The notes under the pieces are model-generated. The model saw nothing but the letters and a program-made list of their open reading frames with translations, was not told the DNA's origin and ran no database searches. Below, one piece after another: positions 5,401 to 12,472 of a stretch of 14,700 bases of DNA. Where the stretch lies: the NCBI GenBank assembly GCA_964355675.1, contig CAYHEC010000055.1, positions 1 through 14,700 of the forward strand. Direction: 5' to 3'. Numbering within the stretch: the stretch's first letter is position 1; every line of letters starts with the position of its first letter. The position numbers and the translations under genes are program-made. Origin of the DNA: CAMBDS01 sp964355675. Lineage in GTDB: Bacteria; Electryoneota; AABM5-125-24; Hatepunaeales; Hatepunaeaceae.

Positions 5401-8367
5401 GGCAAAAGGTATGATCGAATTACTGTCGCCTCAAATGGCTTTATTTCGATGGGAAATCAGCCACGAATTACCAACTTCCAGAACTGGCCCTTAGATCAGG
5501 CAATCGGTGGCGGTGTTGGGATGATTGCGCCTCTCTGGGATGACTTCAGGAACGGCAACGGCGCAGGCGTTTACACCTATTATGATGAAGAATCCGGTCG
5601 TTTTATCATTGAGTGGTACCGATTGCGCGGCTCTTCGGGCAATCCTGAATTCACCTTCCAGGTCATTCTGTATGACGCTGATATTTGGGTTACCGAGAGC
5701 GGCGATCCCAATATCCTCTTCCAATACAAGACCGTTTCCGAAGTGCCAAACATTCGAAACCTTGATACCGAATGGGTCAACAATATCGCCTACGCCTCGG
5801 TCGGAATATCCAGTCCCACCGGAAAAACCGGCTTAAGTTATCATTTCCACGGCGATGGTCCCGTCACATCGGCAGATCTTGCGGCTCGCCGAGCCATCTT
5901 GTTTTCGACTGCTCCGAGGTTTAAAAATGGCATTCTATATGGTCGGGTGACCGACCATGCCACCGGCGAACCAATAGCTGATGCGACTGTTTTTACCCAG
6001 CACGGCTTCATTAATTTGACTGATGAGAACGGCTATTACCGGATACTCGGCGCCGCCGCCGAAATCGATTTCTCAGTGACTTGCCGCAAAAGCGGCTATA
6101 ACGATTCCTCTTATGTCGATCAATGGATTGATGAAGGCGATAGTCTTGAAGTTAACTTCGATCTGCTCCACCCCGAGTTTACGCCAGATGTCGAACGAAT
6201 GGATGAAGTTATCTCACCCGATGAAATTGTAGAATCTCAATTTACACTTGCGAATACCGGCAATGGAACCCTGAACTGGCAGGTGACTCGCAGGCTGGTC
6301 GGCGACGCGAATGCCGAGCCGTGGGAACGCCGTCGTATAATCCCCGTCACTCAGATCACAGGTGACTACCGTATCGAAGGGGCAGTTTTTGCGGATGATC
6401 GTTTTTATCTCGCTGGAGCAAACGACGACCGCACTAATATGATATGGGTTCTGGACCGTGACGGCGCGTTGGTCGATAGCTTCGATCAACACGGAGACTC
6501 CCGGTATGGATACAAAGATCTTGAGTTTGATGGGGAACTCATCTGGGGTTCTGGAGAGGCTACCATGTACGGATTCACCCCGGAAGGAAGGCTCGTCAGG
6601 CAGTGGGATTCCGATTTAAATCCCGCCTCCAATATCGCCTGGAATAATGATGACGGTATATTTTATCTTTGCGGTATAACTACAGATATCTTCGGCTATG
6701 ATCGAGACGGAAATTATCTCGGATTGAGATTTAATCGAAATTCCAGACGTATTTATGGTTTGGGGTACTGGGGAGACGATCCTGACAATCACCCAATCTA
6801 TCTGATAAATCAACCTATCGCAGATTCTGTCTGTGTCGAAAAAATTAATACGGATCCTGCTAACCTGGATATTCTTCCGATTCGAAGGCTCCCAGGGCTT
6901 CCCGCAGCCGACGATCGAAGGGGTCTTTCGATCACAAATCAATATGATGTATATAGCTGGGTACTCCTTACCCTTACTAATCAGCCGCAGAATGATGGCG
7001 GTGATAAACTTGAGATATATCAACTCGAATCGCGACGCGACTGGTTTGATGTACAGCCCGAATCCGGTACGCTCCTCGCAGGTGAAGAACAAGTCTTCGA
7101 TTTCATTTTTAACGGTACATCACTTCCTATCGTTCGCTTCGAGGGCGAGCTCATGTTCACCCACAACGCCGCAGATTTGACCACGATAATCCCTGTAAGT
7201 CTCGAAGTTCAAGCTGGCCCCGGGGGAATGGATCGGCGGGAGATCAGCCTCACGCCTGGCTGGAACCAGATATCCATGAATGTCGCACCCGGTGATTCAG
7301 GCGTGCCCGACATTGTATCACCGCTGGTGGACGACCAACTTCTCCGTATGGTAAAAGATGGGCAGGGTCGCTTTTACATGCCAGCCAATAACTTCAATAA
7401 TATCCCGAGCTGGGATCCGGCTAACGGTTACCTCTTGTATATGAATGGCGAAGCTCTGTTGAGAGTCCGGGGTGTTGTCATCGCTCCCGATCAGCCAATT
7501 CAGCTCAATGTCGGATGGAATTTGCGTAGCTATTTCCCACGTCAACCGCATGATGTGCGGGAAGCAGTTGGCGATATTGTTGGATCATTAGATATTGTGA
7601 AGGATGGATCTGGCAGGTTCTATATGCCTTCCATGGACTTCAGCAATATGCCTCCGATGGAAGAAGGGCGTGGCTACTATTTCCGGGCTCATGAAGCTGT
7701 AAACCTTGTGTACCCTCTCGATGGTGAACAAATCGCGGCATTCAATAAAATTGCTGAAAAGCCTACACATTTCATCGTTGAAAATCTTCGGGTGAGCTAC
7801 GAAAACCACAGCCTTCTCGTCGTTGGCAGTCCCGAGCTGGAGGGAATGGAAGTCGCAACCAAATCTCGCGGCAACCTCATAACGGGTGTTGGTAGGTTTG
7901 ATGCCTCCGGTAGGGCAGGCGTCGCGGTTTGGGGGGATGTCTCGGAAACATCTAACCTTGAAGGAGCCTCCAACGGCGAGGCTTTCCAATTAGTTTTATG
8001 GGACGGAGTTGCCGAATCTGCGACGACTATCGCCAAAATCGATGGAGACCCTGTATGGGTTTCAGGCGGCGTCAGTGTGGTTACACTAAACGCCTCAGCT
8101 CCGGTAGAGTTTGGATTAGCTGAAACCTACCCGAACCCCTTCAATAGCACAATCCGAATCAGTTTTGGCGTCGCGGATGCTGGCTTGGTGCGTCTGGCTA
8201 TCTATGATGTTACAGGGCGACAGGTGACCATCCTCGCTGACCGAGTTCAGACTGCTGGAATGCACAATGTCGTCTGGAGAGCTGACGGATTATCCGATGG
8301 AATTTACTTCGCCAAACTTGAACAGGCTGGAATGAACGACGTTAGGAAACTTTTCCTCGTCAAATAA
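2413..8367 (+). CDS. Giant secreted C25 (gingipain-like) peptidase-family protein with C-terminal sorting domain
   Basis: This is a 1984-residue exported protein. A signal peptide (about 1-20, cleavage after GMA) is followed by a propeptide-like beta region (about 21-215). The C25 domain covers about 228-575 and shows YLVVAH, LLLIGD (to Asp298), PDVGFGRFP (342-350) and HGDP (569-572). The Cys of the gingipain dyad aligns with Cys477 (NICVSG). The usual GHG histidine aligns with Arg453 in GRAENYYW, so peptidase activity is uncertain. After it come Ig-like regions (about 590-930), a nidogen-like beta domain (about 937-1150; YDRITVASNGFISM), a carboxypeptidase-regulatory-like domain (about 1175-1250), a beta-sandwich strand (LANTGNGTLNW), a propeller-like region (about 1317-1540), and two copies of a GWN...VKDGxGRFYMP module (about 1616-1780). 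The C-terminal domain (about 1900-1984) starts with YPNPFN and ends KLFLVK, as in type IX secretion sorting/FlgD-like domains. It is transcribed alone between terminators. Confidence 0.85.
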   Translation: MKYLVAVATVIFLLVQTGMAQIQLEATPVDVQLSSRPDGMGVKFVANNVDPAIVTKAGATYQAFTIPGEGTTFELDRPILPAISRFVIIDSEAGFDFHTESDPPVRIKAVAPPALCDDEKVMPTPGEMTGLYPPNFAEVTEPVIIRGVRMVKITTFPYQYDSSTGDFIHRRNIQTDISYNDQPPVNPVINPKRPHRSKEFLKFIRAFAVNGDEIVRDDPDFPDDYTGHYLVVAHTDALLWHQSFIEWRRKAGYKMDIIALSANDALNTGAILNAIRAKYNQYVNAGKEPFDELLLIGDRNGYDNLTVGPVNQLAADRGETIWGGPDHADYKLALLDGNDNLPDVGFGRFPSGSQSVANLVVGRTLAYEMNPSMQNPAWFTRGLNYSQHWGNGVETAWHITIHTNARWGEEVLKSLGFNDVRYYENIEWDQQGNTIGPVIRDALNAGSNLLVGRAENYYWRGGFQGVNANTVFPINICVSGHGEWTAWNMFRTVEGNTLRGPVAATFGWGGPPTASSSYVWMQMVNGTLLKDMPLGWSRTYAITSIERYFANINVGQSLYGQVKTDIDMHGDPGIQPWLGVPKLLQLTTPQTVSPAVGMIEARVTTAQGGNPAPDVQVTLYHQGNMPLNNAGQYASYADFIRKIGYTDSNGIVRFSLVDETLIAGKPLYITATGRDIKPVLDTIDVAIPRSGIELSDYSVSEVEGNGNNVANPSEVIDVSLTAINLGNRDAVANVHGIVTSLSPFLTVENNDIAFGDMNAGANADGDAPVRVTLSPRCPDSESRPLLQPQLLVTFISGNITWKTILNLTTSAPHFKLIRAIPGGNIVQVQARNFDLDLDNVGTKASGVMTARLSSLGIGVTVIRETATYPSIAIGAHSRIQGNQFSITGNQIAIPGSKCPMMLVMSNEAGFRDTVNFELQISTPRANAPQGPDAYGYIAFDDTDQDWDIAPTYDWEEINPNDNNAEFEGNLLNFRWQSVNDIGEALAVNLSFETQFYGKRYDRITVASNGFISMGNQPRITNFQNWPLDQAIGGGVGMIAPLWDDFRNGNGAGVYTYYDEESGRFIIEWYRLRGSSGNPEFTFQVILYDADIWVTESGDPNILFQYKTVSEVPNIRNLDTEWVNNIAYASVGISSPTGKTGLSYHFHGDGPVTSADLAARRAILFSTAPRFKNGILYGRVTDHATGEPIADATVFTQHGFINLTDENGYYRILGAAAEIDFSVTCRKSGYNDSSYVDQWIDEGDSLEVNFDLLHPEFTPDVERMDEVISPDEIVESQFTLANTGNGTLNWQVTRRLVGDANAEPWERRRIIPVTQITGDYRIEGAVFADDRFYLAGANDDRTNMIWVLDRDGALVDSFDQHGDSRYGYKDLEFDGELIWGSGEATMYGFTPEGRLVRQWDSDLNPASNIAWNNDDGIFYLCGITTDIFGYDRDGNYLGLRFNRNSRRIYGLGYWGDDPDNHPIYLINQPIADSVCVEKINTDPANLDILPIRRLPGLPAADDRRGLSITNQYDVYSWVLLTLTNQPQNDGGDKLEIYQLESRRDWFDVQPESGTLLAGEEQVFDFIFNGTSLPIVRFEGELMFTHNAADLTTIIPVSLEVQAGPGGMDRREISLTPGWNQISMNVAPGDSGVPDIVSPLVDDQLLRMVKDGQGRFYMPANNFNNIPSWDPANGYLLYMNGEALLRVRGVVIAPDQPIQLNVGWNLRSYFPRQPHDVREAVGDIVGSLDIVKDGSGRFYMPSMDFSNMPPMEEGRGYYFRAHEAVNLVYPLDGEQIAAFNKIAEKPTHFIVENLRVSYENHSLLVVGSPELEGMEVATKSRGNLITGVGRFDASGRAGVAVWGDVSETSNLEGASNGEAFQLVLWDGVAESATTIAKIDGDPVWVSGGVSVVTLNASAPVEFGLAETYPNPFNSTIRISFGVADAGLVRLAIYDVTGRQVTILADRVQTAGMHNVVWRADGLSDGIYFAKLEQAGMNDVRKLFLVK

Positions 8368-8399
8368 CACCTGGCTGTTGAAATCCCTTAGTCTCTTAG

Positions 8400-8426
8400 C
8401 AGACGCCTTCGTCTGTCCCTCTTTTT
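8400..8426 (+). terminator. Weak hairpin after the C25-type gene
   Basis: The stem CAGACG / CGTCTG (8400-8405 and 8410-8415) with loop CCTT is followed by a T-rich stretch with five T at 8422-8426. The T run starts six bases after the stem, so it would be a weak terminator alone. It precedes a much stronger hairpin. Confidence 0.45.
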
Positions 8427-8437
8427 AATAACCGTTA

Positions 8438-8475
8438 AAAGAGCCCGATGAGCTTGCTCACCGGGCTCTTTATTT
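8438..8475 (+). terminator. Strong intrinsic terminator between the C25-type gene and nadE
   Basis: A perfect 10-bp stem, AAAGAGCCCG (8438-8447) / CGGGCTCTTT (8462-8471), encloses a second short stem, TGAGC-TT-GCTCA. A T-rich tail (TTTATTT) follows. Because the outer stem ends in A and T runs, it could act in both directions, but only plus-strand genes surround it. Confidence 0.85.
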
Positions 8476-8542
8476 GCTAATTTTGAATCCCTGAGCATCG
8501 CATCTTTCAACACCAAACATTCTCAACTCCGTATTTTCGTTT

Positions 8543-10180
8543 ATGAAAATCGCGCTCGCACAAATAGATACTACCATTGGCGACTTCGCCGGGAATGTCA
8601 GCAAGATTGTCCAAACTGCTGAACAGGCACGTGATCGAGGTGCCGATCTTGTCCTGTTTCCTGAACTGGCGATACCCGGATATCCGGCCCACGATCTTCT
8701 TGAGAGACGTCGCTTTATCGATCAAAATCTTGACGCACTATATACCGTCGCTGATAAAGTCAAGGGAATTGCCGTAGTCGTTGGTTTTGCCGAGCGAAGC
8801 GAGCGTGAGTGGGGCAAGAAACTCTACAACAGCGCCGCACTGATCGATAACGGGAAAATCATCTCAATCCATCGTAAGTGTCTCCTCCCAACTTATGACG
8901 TCTTTGATGAAAGCCGCTATTTCGATCCAGCCGACGGCCCAACCGTAGCCGTCTATAAAGGGATCAAAATTGGGATAACCATCTGCGAAGACATCTGGAA
9001 CGATCCTGATTTCTGGCCCCAACGAAAATACCCACTGGATCCGACGAGTGAGCTCGTTGCCCAAGGCGCGGAAATAATCGTCAACATTGCCGCGTCTCCA
9101 TTTACAATCGAAAAGCGTCTGCTCAGGCGAGAAATGCTTAAAGCCACGGCTATCCGCCATGGCAAACCACTCCTATTTGTCAATTCAGTAGGGGGGAATG
9201 ACGAACTTATTTTCGATGGCGCAAGCGTCGCTTTCGGTCCCGATGGAGCTATCTGGGCTGATGCAAGGGAGTTCGCGGATGACTTGATTCTGGTGGATAT
9301 TGAAACAGGAATTGGTGATGTAAGGCGGAATTCAGGCGATGGTGATGAGGCCGCGTTGGCGGCGCTGGTACTCGGTACAAAAGACTATGCCGCCAAAATT
9401 GGGTTTTGCTCAGCAATTTTAGGATTGTCTGGAGGAATCGACTCAGCGCTTGTCGCTACAATAGGGGCAATGGCTTTGGGCAGGGAGAATGTTACCGGTG
9501 TGTTGATGCCGTCGCAGTACAGTAGCCGTGGCTCCATCGAAGATGCTTTACAACTTGCGGAGAATCTTGGTATCAAAACTATGACGATCCCAATCGAATC
9601 GCTTTTCAATAGCTTCCTAAGCGAACTCTCTCCCCATTTCGAAGGCCGACCCTCTGACGTAACTGAGGAAAATCTTCAAGCACGAATCCGTGGTAATATC
9701 ATCATGGGGCTTTCCAATAAATTCGGCCATCTTGTCCTGACAACGGGCAATAAATCGGAAATGGCAACCGGTTATTGTACGCTTTACGGTGACATGGCCG
9801 GCGGATTGGCAGTGTTGGCTGATGTTCCTAAAACGCTTGTTTACCGCCTCTGCAACACGATTAATCGTCTCGAACAGATCATTCCGAAAGCCATCTTGAC
9901 CAAAGCTCCCTCTGCCGAGCTCAAACCCGACCAGTTCGACCAGCAATCCTTACCACCTTACGAATTGCTGGACGCCTTGATTGACCGCCACATCGTCGAT
10001 GGACTCGACGCTCCCGAACTTATCGAAGCGGGATTTGATCCGGTGGTCGTCGAGAAGGTTCTACGACTGATTCGCACTTCTGAATATAAGCGTCGTCAGG
10101 CCGCGCCTGGACTGAAGCTCACCTCCAAAGCCTTCGGCTATGGGAGGCGTGTCCCGCTTGCGCATCGCTGGCGGCCATAG
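8543..10180 (+). CDS. nadE: Glutamine-dependent NAD+ synthetase
   Basis: This enzyme makes NAD+ from deamido-NAD+ (nicotinic acid adenine dinucleotide), ATP and glutamine in the cytoplasm, the last step of NAD synthesis. The 545 residues hold two domains. Residues 1-260 are a nitrilase-type glutaminase with the triad Glu41 (FPELAIPGYP), Lys112 (HRKCLLP) and Cys148 (ITICEDIW). Residues 265-545 are the ATP-pyrophosphatase synthetase with the P-loop SGGIDS at 296-301, the TTGNKSEMATGYCTLYGDMAGG segment, and a typical C-terminus (FGYGRRVPLAHRW). All key residues are present and the length fits the family. The ATG start is supported because MKIALAQ is the normal N-terminus of the fold. No Shine-Dalgarno is visible. 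It stands 71 bases after the preceding terminator and may be transcribed with the downstream transporter. Confidence 0.97.
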   Translation: MKIALAQIDTTIGDFAGNVSKIVQTAEQARDRGADLVLFPELAIPGYPAHDLLERRRFIDQNLDALYTVADKVKGIAVVVGFAERSEREWGKKLYNSAALIDNGKIISIHRKCLLPTYDVFDESRYFDPADGPTVAVYKGIKIGITICEDIWNDPDFWPQRKYPLDPTSELVAQGAEIIVNIAASPFTIEKRLLRREMLKATAIRHGKPLLFVNSVGGNDELIFDGASVAFGPDGAIWADAREFADDLILVDIETGIGDVRRNSGDGDEAALAALVLGTKDYAAKIGFCSAILGLSGGIDSALVATIGAMALGRENVTGVLMPSQYSSRGSIEDALQLAENLGIKTMTIPIESLFNSFLSELSPHFEGRPSDVTEENLQARIRGNIIMGLSNKFGHLVLTTGNKSEMATGYCTLYGDMAGGLAVLADVPKTLVYRLCNTINRLEQIIPKAILTKAPSAELKPDQFDQQSLPPYELLDALIDRHIVDGLDAPELIEAGFDPVVVEKVLRLIRTSEYKRRQAAPGLKLTSKAFGYGRRVPLAHRWRP

Positions 10181-10196
10181 CAATATCACTTTAGTG

Positions 10197-10235
10197 TTTC
10201 CGTGGAGGGCGGGTTTTAACCCGCCCTTCAGGAAA
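10197..10235 (+). repeat. GC-rich nested hairpin between nadE and the MFS gene
   Basis: A perfect 10-bp stem, AGGGCGGGTT / AACCCGCCCT (10206-10215 and 10218-10227), has a TT loop. An outer TTTCC / GGAAA pairing (10197-10201 and 10231-10235) closes it. No T run follows on either strand, so it is unlikely to be a classic terminator. A REP-type palindrome or transcript-stabilising hairpin is more likely. It shares the GGGCGGG theme with the repeats at 112-216. Confidence 0.7.
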
Positions 10236-10260
10236 TGTTAGGACGCTAATTATAATCTAA

Positions 10261-11448
10261 ATGAAGTTTTTCCGATCACCATTTGCCAGACTGGAGCCAG
10301 TTATTGGCTGGCTCGCGCTTATGCGATTCGTTGGCGCGCTCGGGTTTGCGCTCTCGATGCCATTTCTTGCCATATATCTGCACGAAGAACTTGGCATCTC
10401 CATGTCGTGGATCGGCGTCATGCTGACGGTAGCCGGGGTTGTTGGAGCCCTCGCGTCCACCGTTGGAGGCGCTTTATCTGACCGGTTCGGGCGTCGCGAT
10501 ATGCTAATATGGTTGTTAGCGCTAAGGGGCGTCTCGTTCCTGATAATGGGGTATCTTGTCTGGGCAAAATCGCCATTTGCAGTTTTCTCAGCGGTCTATA
10601 TATTCTCGTCGATGCTCGGAACTTCGATTTTCCCTTTGACTGATGCAATTGTCGCAGACGTAACCACTGCCGAAAAGCGCGCCGAGGCCTATGGGATTAT
10701 GAGAGTAACTGCCAATCTTGGCTGGGCGCTTGGTCCAGCGATTGGCGGAGCGTTAGCAATTCTCGGATTTCACTGGCTGTTTGTAGCAACCGCTTTCGCA
10801 CTGGCAGGAGCCTCCGTACTGGTTGTCTTCACCATCAGTGAGACTGTAATCGTCTCGCCTGACTCTTCGAGCCATTCCTTATTGGGACCGGTGTTGAATG
10901 ACAAACGGTTGTTAATTTTTATGGCGGTTGGATTGGTGATGTTTCTGGCGCGAGGGCAATTGATTTCGACGCTATCGGTTCATTTGTCTGAAACCGTCAA
11001 ACTATCGAAGGGGCAGATCGGTCTTCTTTATGGTTTGAACGGCGCGCTTGTCGCGGCATTGCAAGTTCCAACCACTAAATATACTGTCAGGTTCAACCCA
11101 TTATCGGCTCTGGCTTTTGCTGGTGTTCTTTACGGTGTTGGGTACTTTTTGGTTGGATTAGCCTCTTCGATGACCGATATGATTACGGCGATATCTGTCA
11201 TCACCGCCGCCGAGATGATCGAAACTCCTACGGCGGCGACTTATGTCACCGAGCTTGCTCCCGAAGGGCTGGTCGGAGCCTACCTCGGAGCATTCCACTT
11301 TGTATTTCATCTTGGTTGGACTGTCGGGCCGATGGTGGGAGGAGTTTTGCTTGACGTGATGCCCGACCCACTTTACGCCTGGACGGCAATAGCCGGGCTT
11401 GCTGTTGCCGGTGGTGTGGGGTTCAGGTTGCTGAAAGAAAGGGCGTAA
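10261..11448 (+). CDS. Major facilitator superfamily (MFS) transporter, substrate unknown
   Basis: This 395-residue inner-membrane protein has about twelve hydrophobic segments, the usual size for a 12-helix MFS carrier driven by the proton gradient. The signature loop between helices 2 and 3 is present as GGALSDRFGRRDML (about residues 75-88), close to the motif A consensus. A shorter repeat of that loop in the second half is not obvious. The profile is most like drug/multidrug efflux-type MFS proteins (DHA1-like), but substrate and direction cannot be read from the sequence. ATG 10261 gives a short basic N-terminus before helix 1. An ATG at 10321 would cut into helix 1 and is less likely. 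The Shine-Dalgarno is weak: AGGA lies too far upstream. The gene converges with lpxH. Confidence 0.88.
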   Translation: MKFFRSPFARLEPVIGWLALMRFVGALGFALSMPFLAIYLHEELGISMSWIGVMLTVAGVVGALASTVGGALSDRFGRRDMLIWLLALRGVSFLIMGYLVWAKSPFAVFSAVYIFSSMLGTSIFPLTDAIVADVTTAEKRAEAYGIMRVTANLGWALGPAIGGALAILGFHWLFVATAFALAGASVLVVFTISETVIVSPDSSSHSLLGPVLNDKRLLIFMAVGLVMFLARGQLISTLSVHLSETVKLSKGQIGLLYGLNGALVAALQVPTTKYTVRFNPLSALAFAGVLYGVGYFLVGLASSMTDMITAISVITAAEMIETPTAATYVTELAPEGLVGAYLGAFHFVFHLGWTVGPMVGGVLLDVMPDPLYAWTAIAGLAVAGGVGFRLLKERA

Positions 11449-11457
11449 GTCACAGGA

Positions 11458-11482
11458 ACTGCTGTACTGCTGTCACGTGACA
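11458..11482 (+). repeat. Tandem ACTGCTGT plus CACGTG palindrome (repeat copy A)
   Basis: ACTGCTGT occurs twice in tandem (11458-11465, 11466-11473) and runs into the perfect 12-bp palindrome TGTCACGTGACA (11471-11482). The same CTGTCACGTG core recurs at 12392, beyond lpxH. It lies just after the MFS stop codon. No T run follows, so it is not a typical terminator. Confidence 0.6.
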
Positions 11483-11504
11483 ATTTGTTTCCGCCATGTT
11501 TCAA

Positions 11505-11522
11505 GCCCGCTCCAAGGCGGGC
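11505..11522. repeat. GC-rich hairpin in the MFS/lpxH convergent gap
   Basis: GCCCGC and GCGGGC form a 6-bp stem around TCCAAG. With no T run on either side it is a weak candidate for a bidirectional transcription stop. Its GCCCGC/GCGGGC stem is like those of the other repeats in the window. A wider inverted pair, GTAACGTG (11523-11530) and CACGTTAC (11573-11580), encloses the following segment. Confidence 0.5.
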
Positions 11523-11552
11523 GTAACGTGGCGGTGAAGCAATAGGCGATTG

Positions 11553-11582
11553 GAGTGCTGTCCACATGCGCTCACGTTACAG
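11553..11582 (+). repeat. Diverged CACGTG repeat (copy B)
   Basis: This 30-base segment begins GAGTGCTGTC and ends CTCACGTTACAG. It aligns with the better-preserved copy at 12387-12414 (GAGTGCTGTC ... CTCACGTGACAG) with two inserted bases and a few substitutions. The orientation is the same, so lpxH is bracketed by direct copies about 830 bp apart. Confidence 0.55.
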
Positions 11583-11600
11583 TTATAGCATTGCTCGAAG

Positions 11601-12365
11601 TCAGTCTCGGTGATTGCCCGTCTCGTTTGACACCTCAAAATACCTCAATTCTGCTAGCCCATTTTCAAACCACCCATAACTTTTCTTCCCAATCCAATCC
11701 CCTACCGCCAGAAACCCGCCGTTCGCATGAGGTATCCATTCCCCCTCGTGACGATGACCCATCACTACGAAGTTAGTTCCCTTGTCAAGCGCCTGACAAG
11801 CATATTCCCTGTAGGAGTCTGCCGCCCATATCTTCTTTCCTGAAAAGTATTGGCGAGAGGTCCCGGATAGCTTGTGCGCAAACCAAATGCCGAAATCGGG
11901 ATGGACAAGGCGGTAGATAGCTTCTGTCGGAGGCCAGCGGACAAGACTTCGCAACATGCGGTAACCGAAGTCGCCTTTTGCAAGTCCGTCGCCATGGATG
12001 ACGTGAAAACTGCTCTGGTCGATGTCGATATCGACCGAGTTGCGCGAGGTTTCGATTCCGACTTGCTCACGCAGAAATCTCCCAACATGCCCGTCGTGAT
12101 TCCCGCCGATGTAGAGAATACGGACGCCATCCTGTCTCAATTTGTTCAACTCAGCCAGAACCGGGAATGCCCCGGCCGGGACGCTATGTCGCCACTCAAA
12201 CCAGAAATCGAATAAGTCGCCGACAATGATGAGCGATTTCGCCTTCGACGCCTCCTGACGTAGAAATCGTTGGACGCAAGGTGTCCAATCCTCCTGGCCG
12301 GGACGAGGAATCAAAGGTAAATGGCAGTCAGCAAGAAAACAAGCTGGTGAAGGATAGGAAGGCAA
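11601..12365 (-). CDS. lpxH: UDP-2,3-diacylglucosamine diphosphatase (LpxH-type metallophosphoesterase)
   Basis: LpxH hydrolyses UDP-2,3-diacylglucosamine to lipid X plus UMP, the fourth step of lipid A synthesis, at the inner face of the cytoplasmic membrane. The 254 residues show the calcineurin-type metal sites in order: Asp13/His15 (ADCHL), Asp50 (VGDLFDFWFEW), Asn89-His90-Asp91 (GGNHDG), His124 (IHGDG) and His204/His206 (MGHRHEG). GDLFDFWFEW and the HPDFG segment fit the LpxH group of Bacteroidetes-like organisms rather than generic phosphoesterases. The only credible start is TTG at 12365. An in-frame TAA lies 12 bases upstream, and no ATG or GTG occurs before the first metal motif. No Shine-Dalgarno is seen. 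The gene lies 107 bases downstream of ctaB on the same strand, and the gap holds palindromic repeats. Substrate assignment rests on family resemblance. Confidence 0.88.
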   Translation of the reverse strand: MPSYPSPACFLADCHLPLIPRPGQEDWTPCVQRFLRQEASKAKSLIIVGDLFDFWFEWRHSVPAGAFPVLAELNKLRQDGVRILYIGGNHDGHVGRFLREQVGIETSRNSVDIDIDQSSFHVIHGDGLAKGDFGYRMLRSLVRWPPTEAIYRLVHPDFGIWFAHKLSGTSRQYFSGKKIWAADSYREYACQALDKGTNFVVMGHRHEGEWIPHANGGFLAVGDWIGKKSYGWFENGLAELRYFEVSNETGNHRD

Positions 12366-12386
12366 ATGATTTAAGATTTAAGATTA

Positions 12387-12438
12387 GAGTGCTGTCACGT
12401 GTCTCACGTGACAGGCGAGGCGGATACGAATCCCCGCC
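12387..12438. repeat. Palindromic repeat cluster between ctaB and lpxH (copy C)
   Basis: CTGTCACGTG (12392-12401), loop TCT and CACGTGACAG (12405-12414) form a perfect 10-bp stem, preceded by GAGTG as in the copy at 11553. A second hairpin follows immediately at 12419-12438 (GGCGGAT / ATC-CCCGCC type). It lies in the gap upstream of lpxH. No T run follows, so it is read as a REP-like intergenic cluster that may still affect lpxH expression. Confidence 0.65.
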
Positions 12439-12472
12439 GTACCGACAGGTTGCCTCAAATGACACCAAAAGA

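Noticed and set aside
11874..12215. Plus-strand frame of 113 codons opposite lpxH
   Set aside because: It lies entirely antisense to the well-supported lpxH gene and shows no family features.
11553..12414. lpxH as cargo of an insertion sequence bounded by direct repeats
   Set aside because: No transposase, terminal inverted repeats or target duplication is visible, and the bracketing repeats are short and diverged. They are kept only as a repeat observation.
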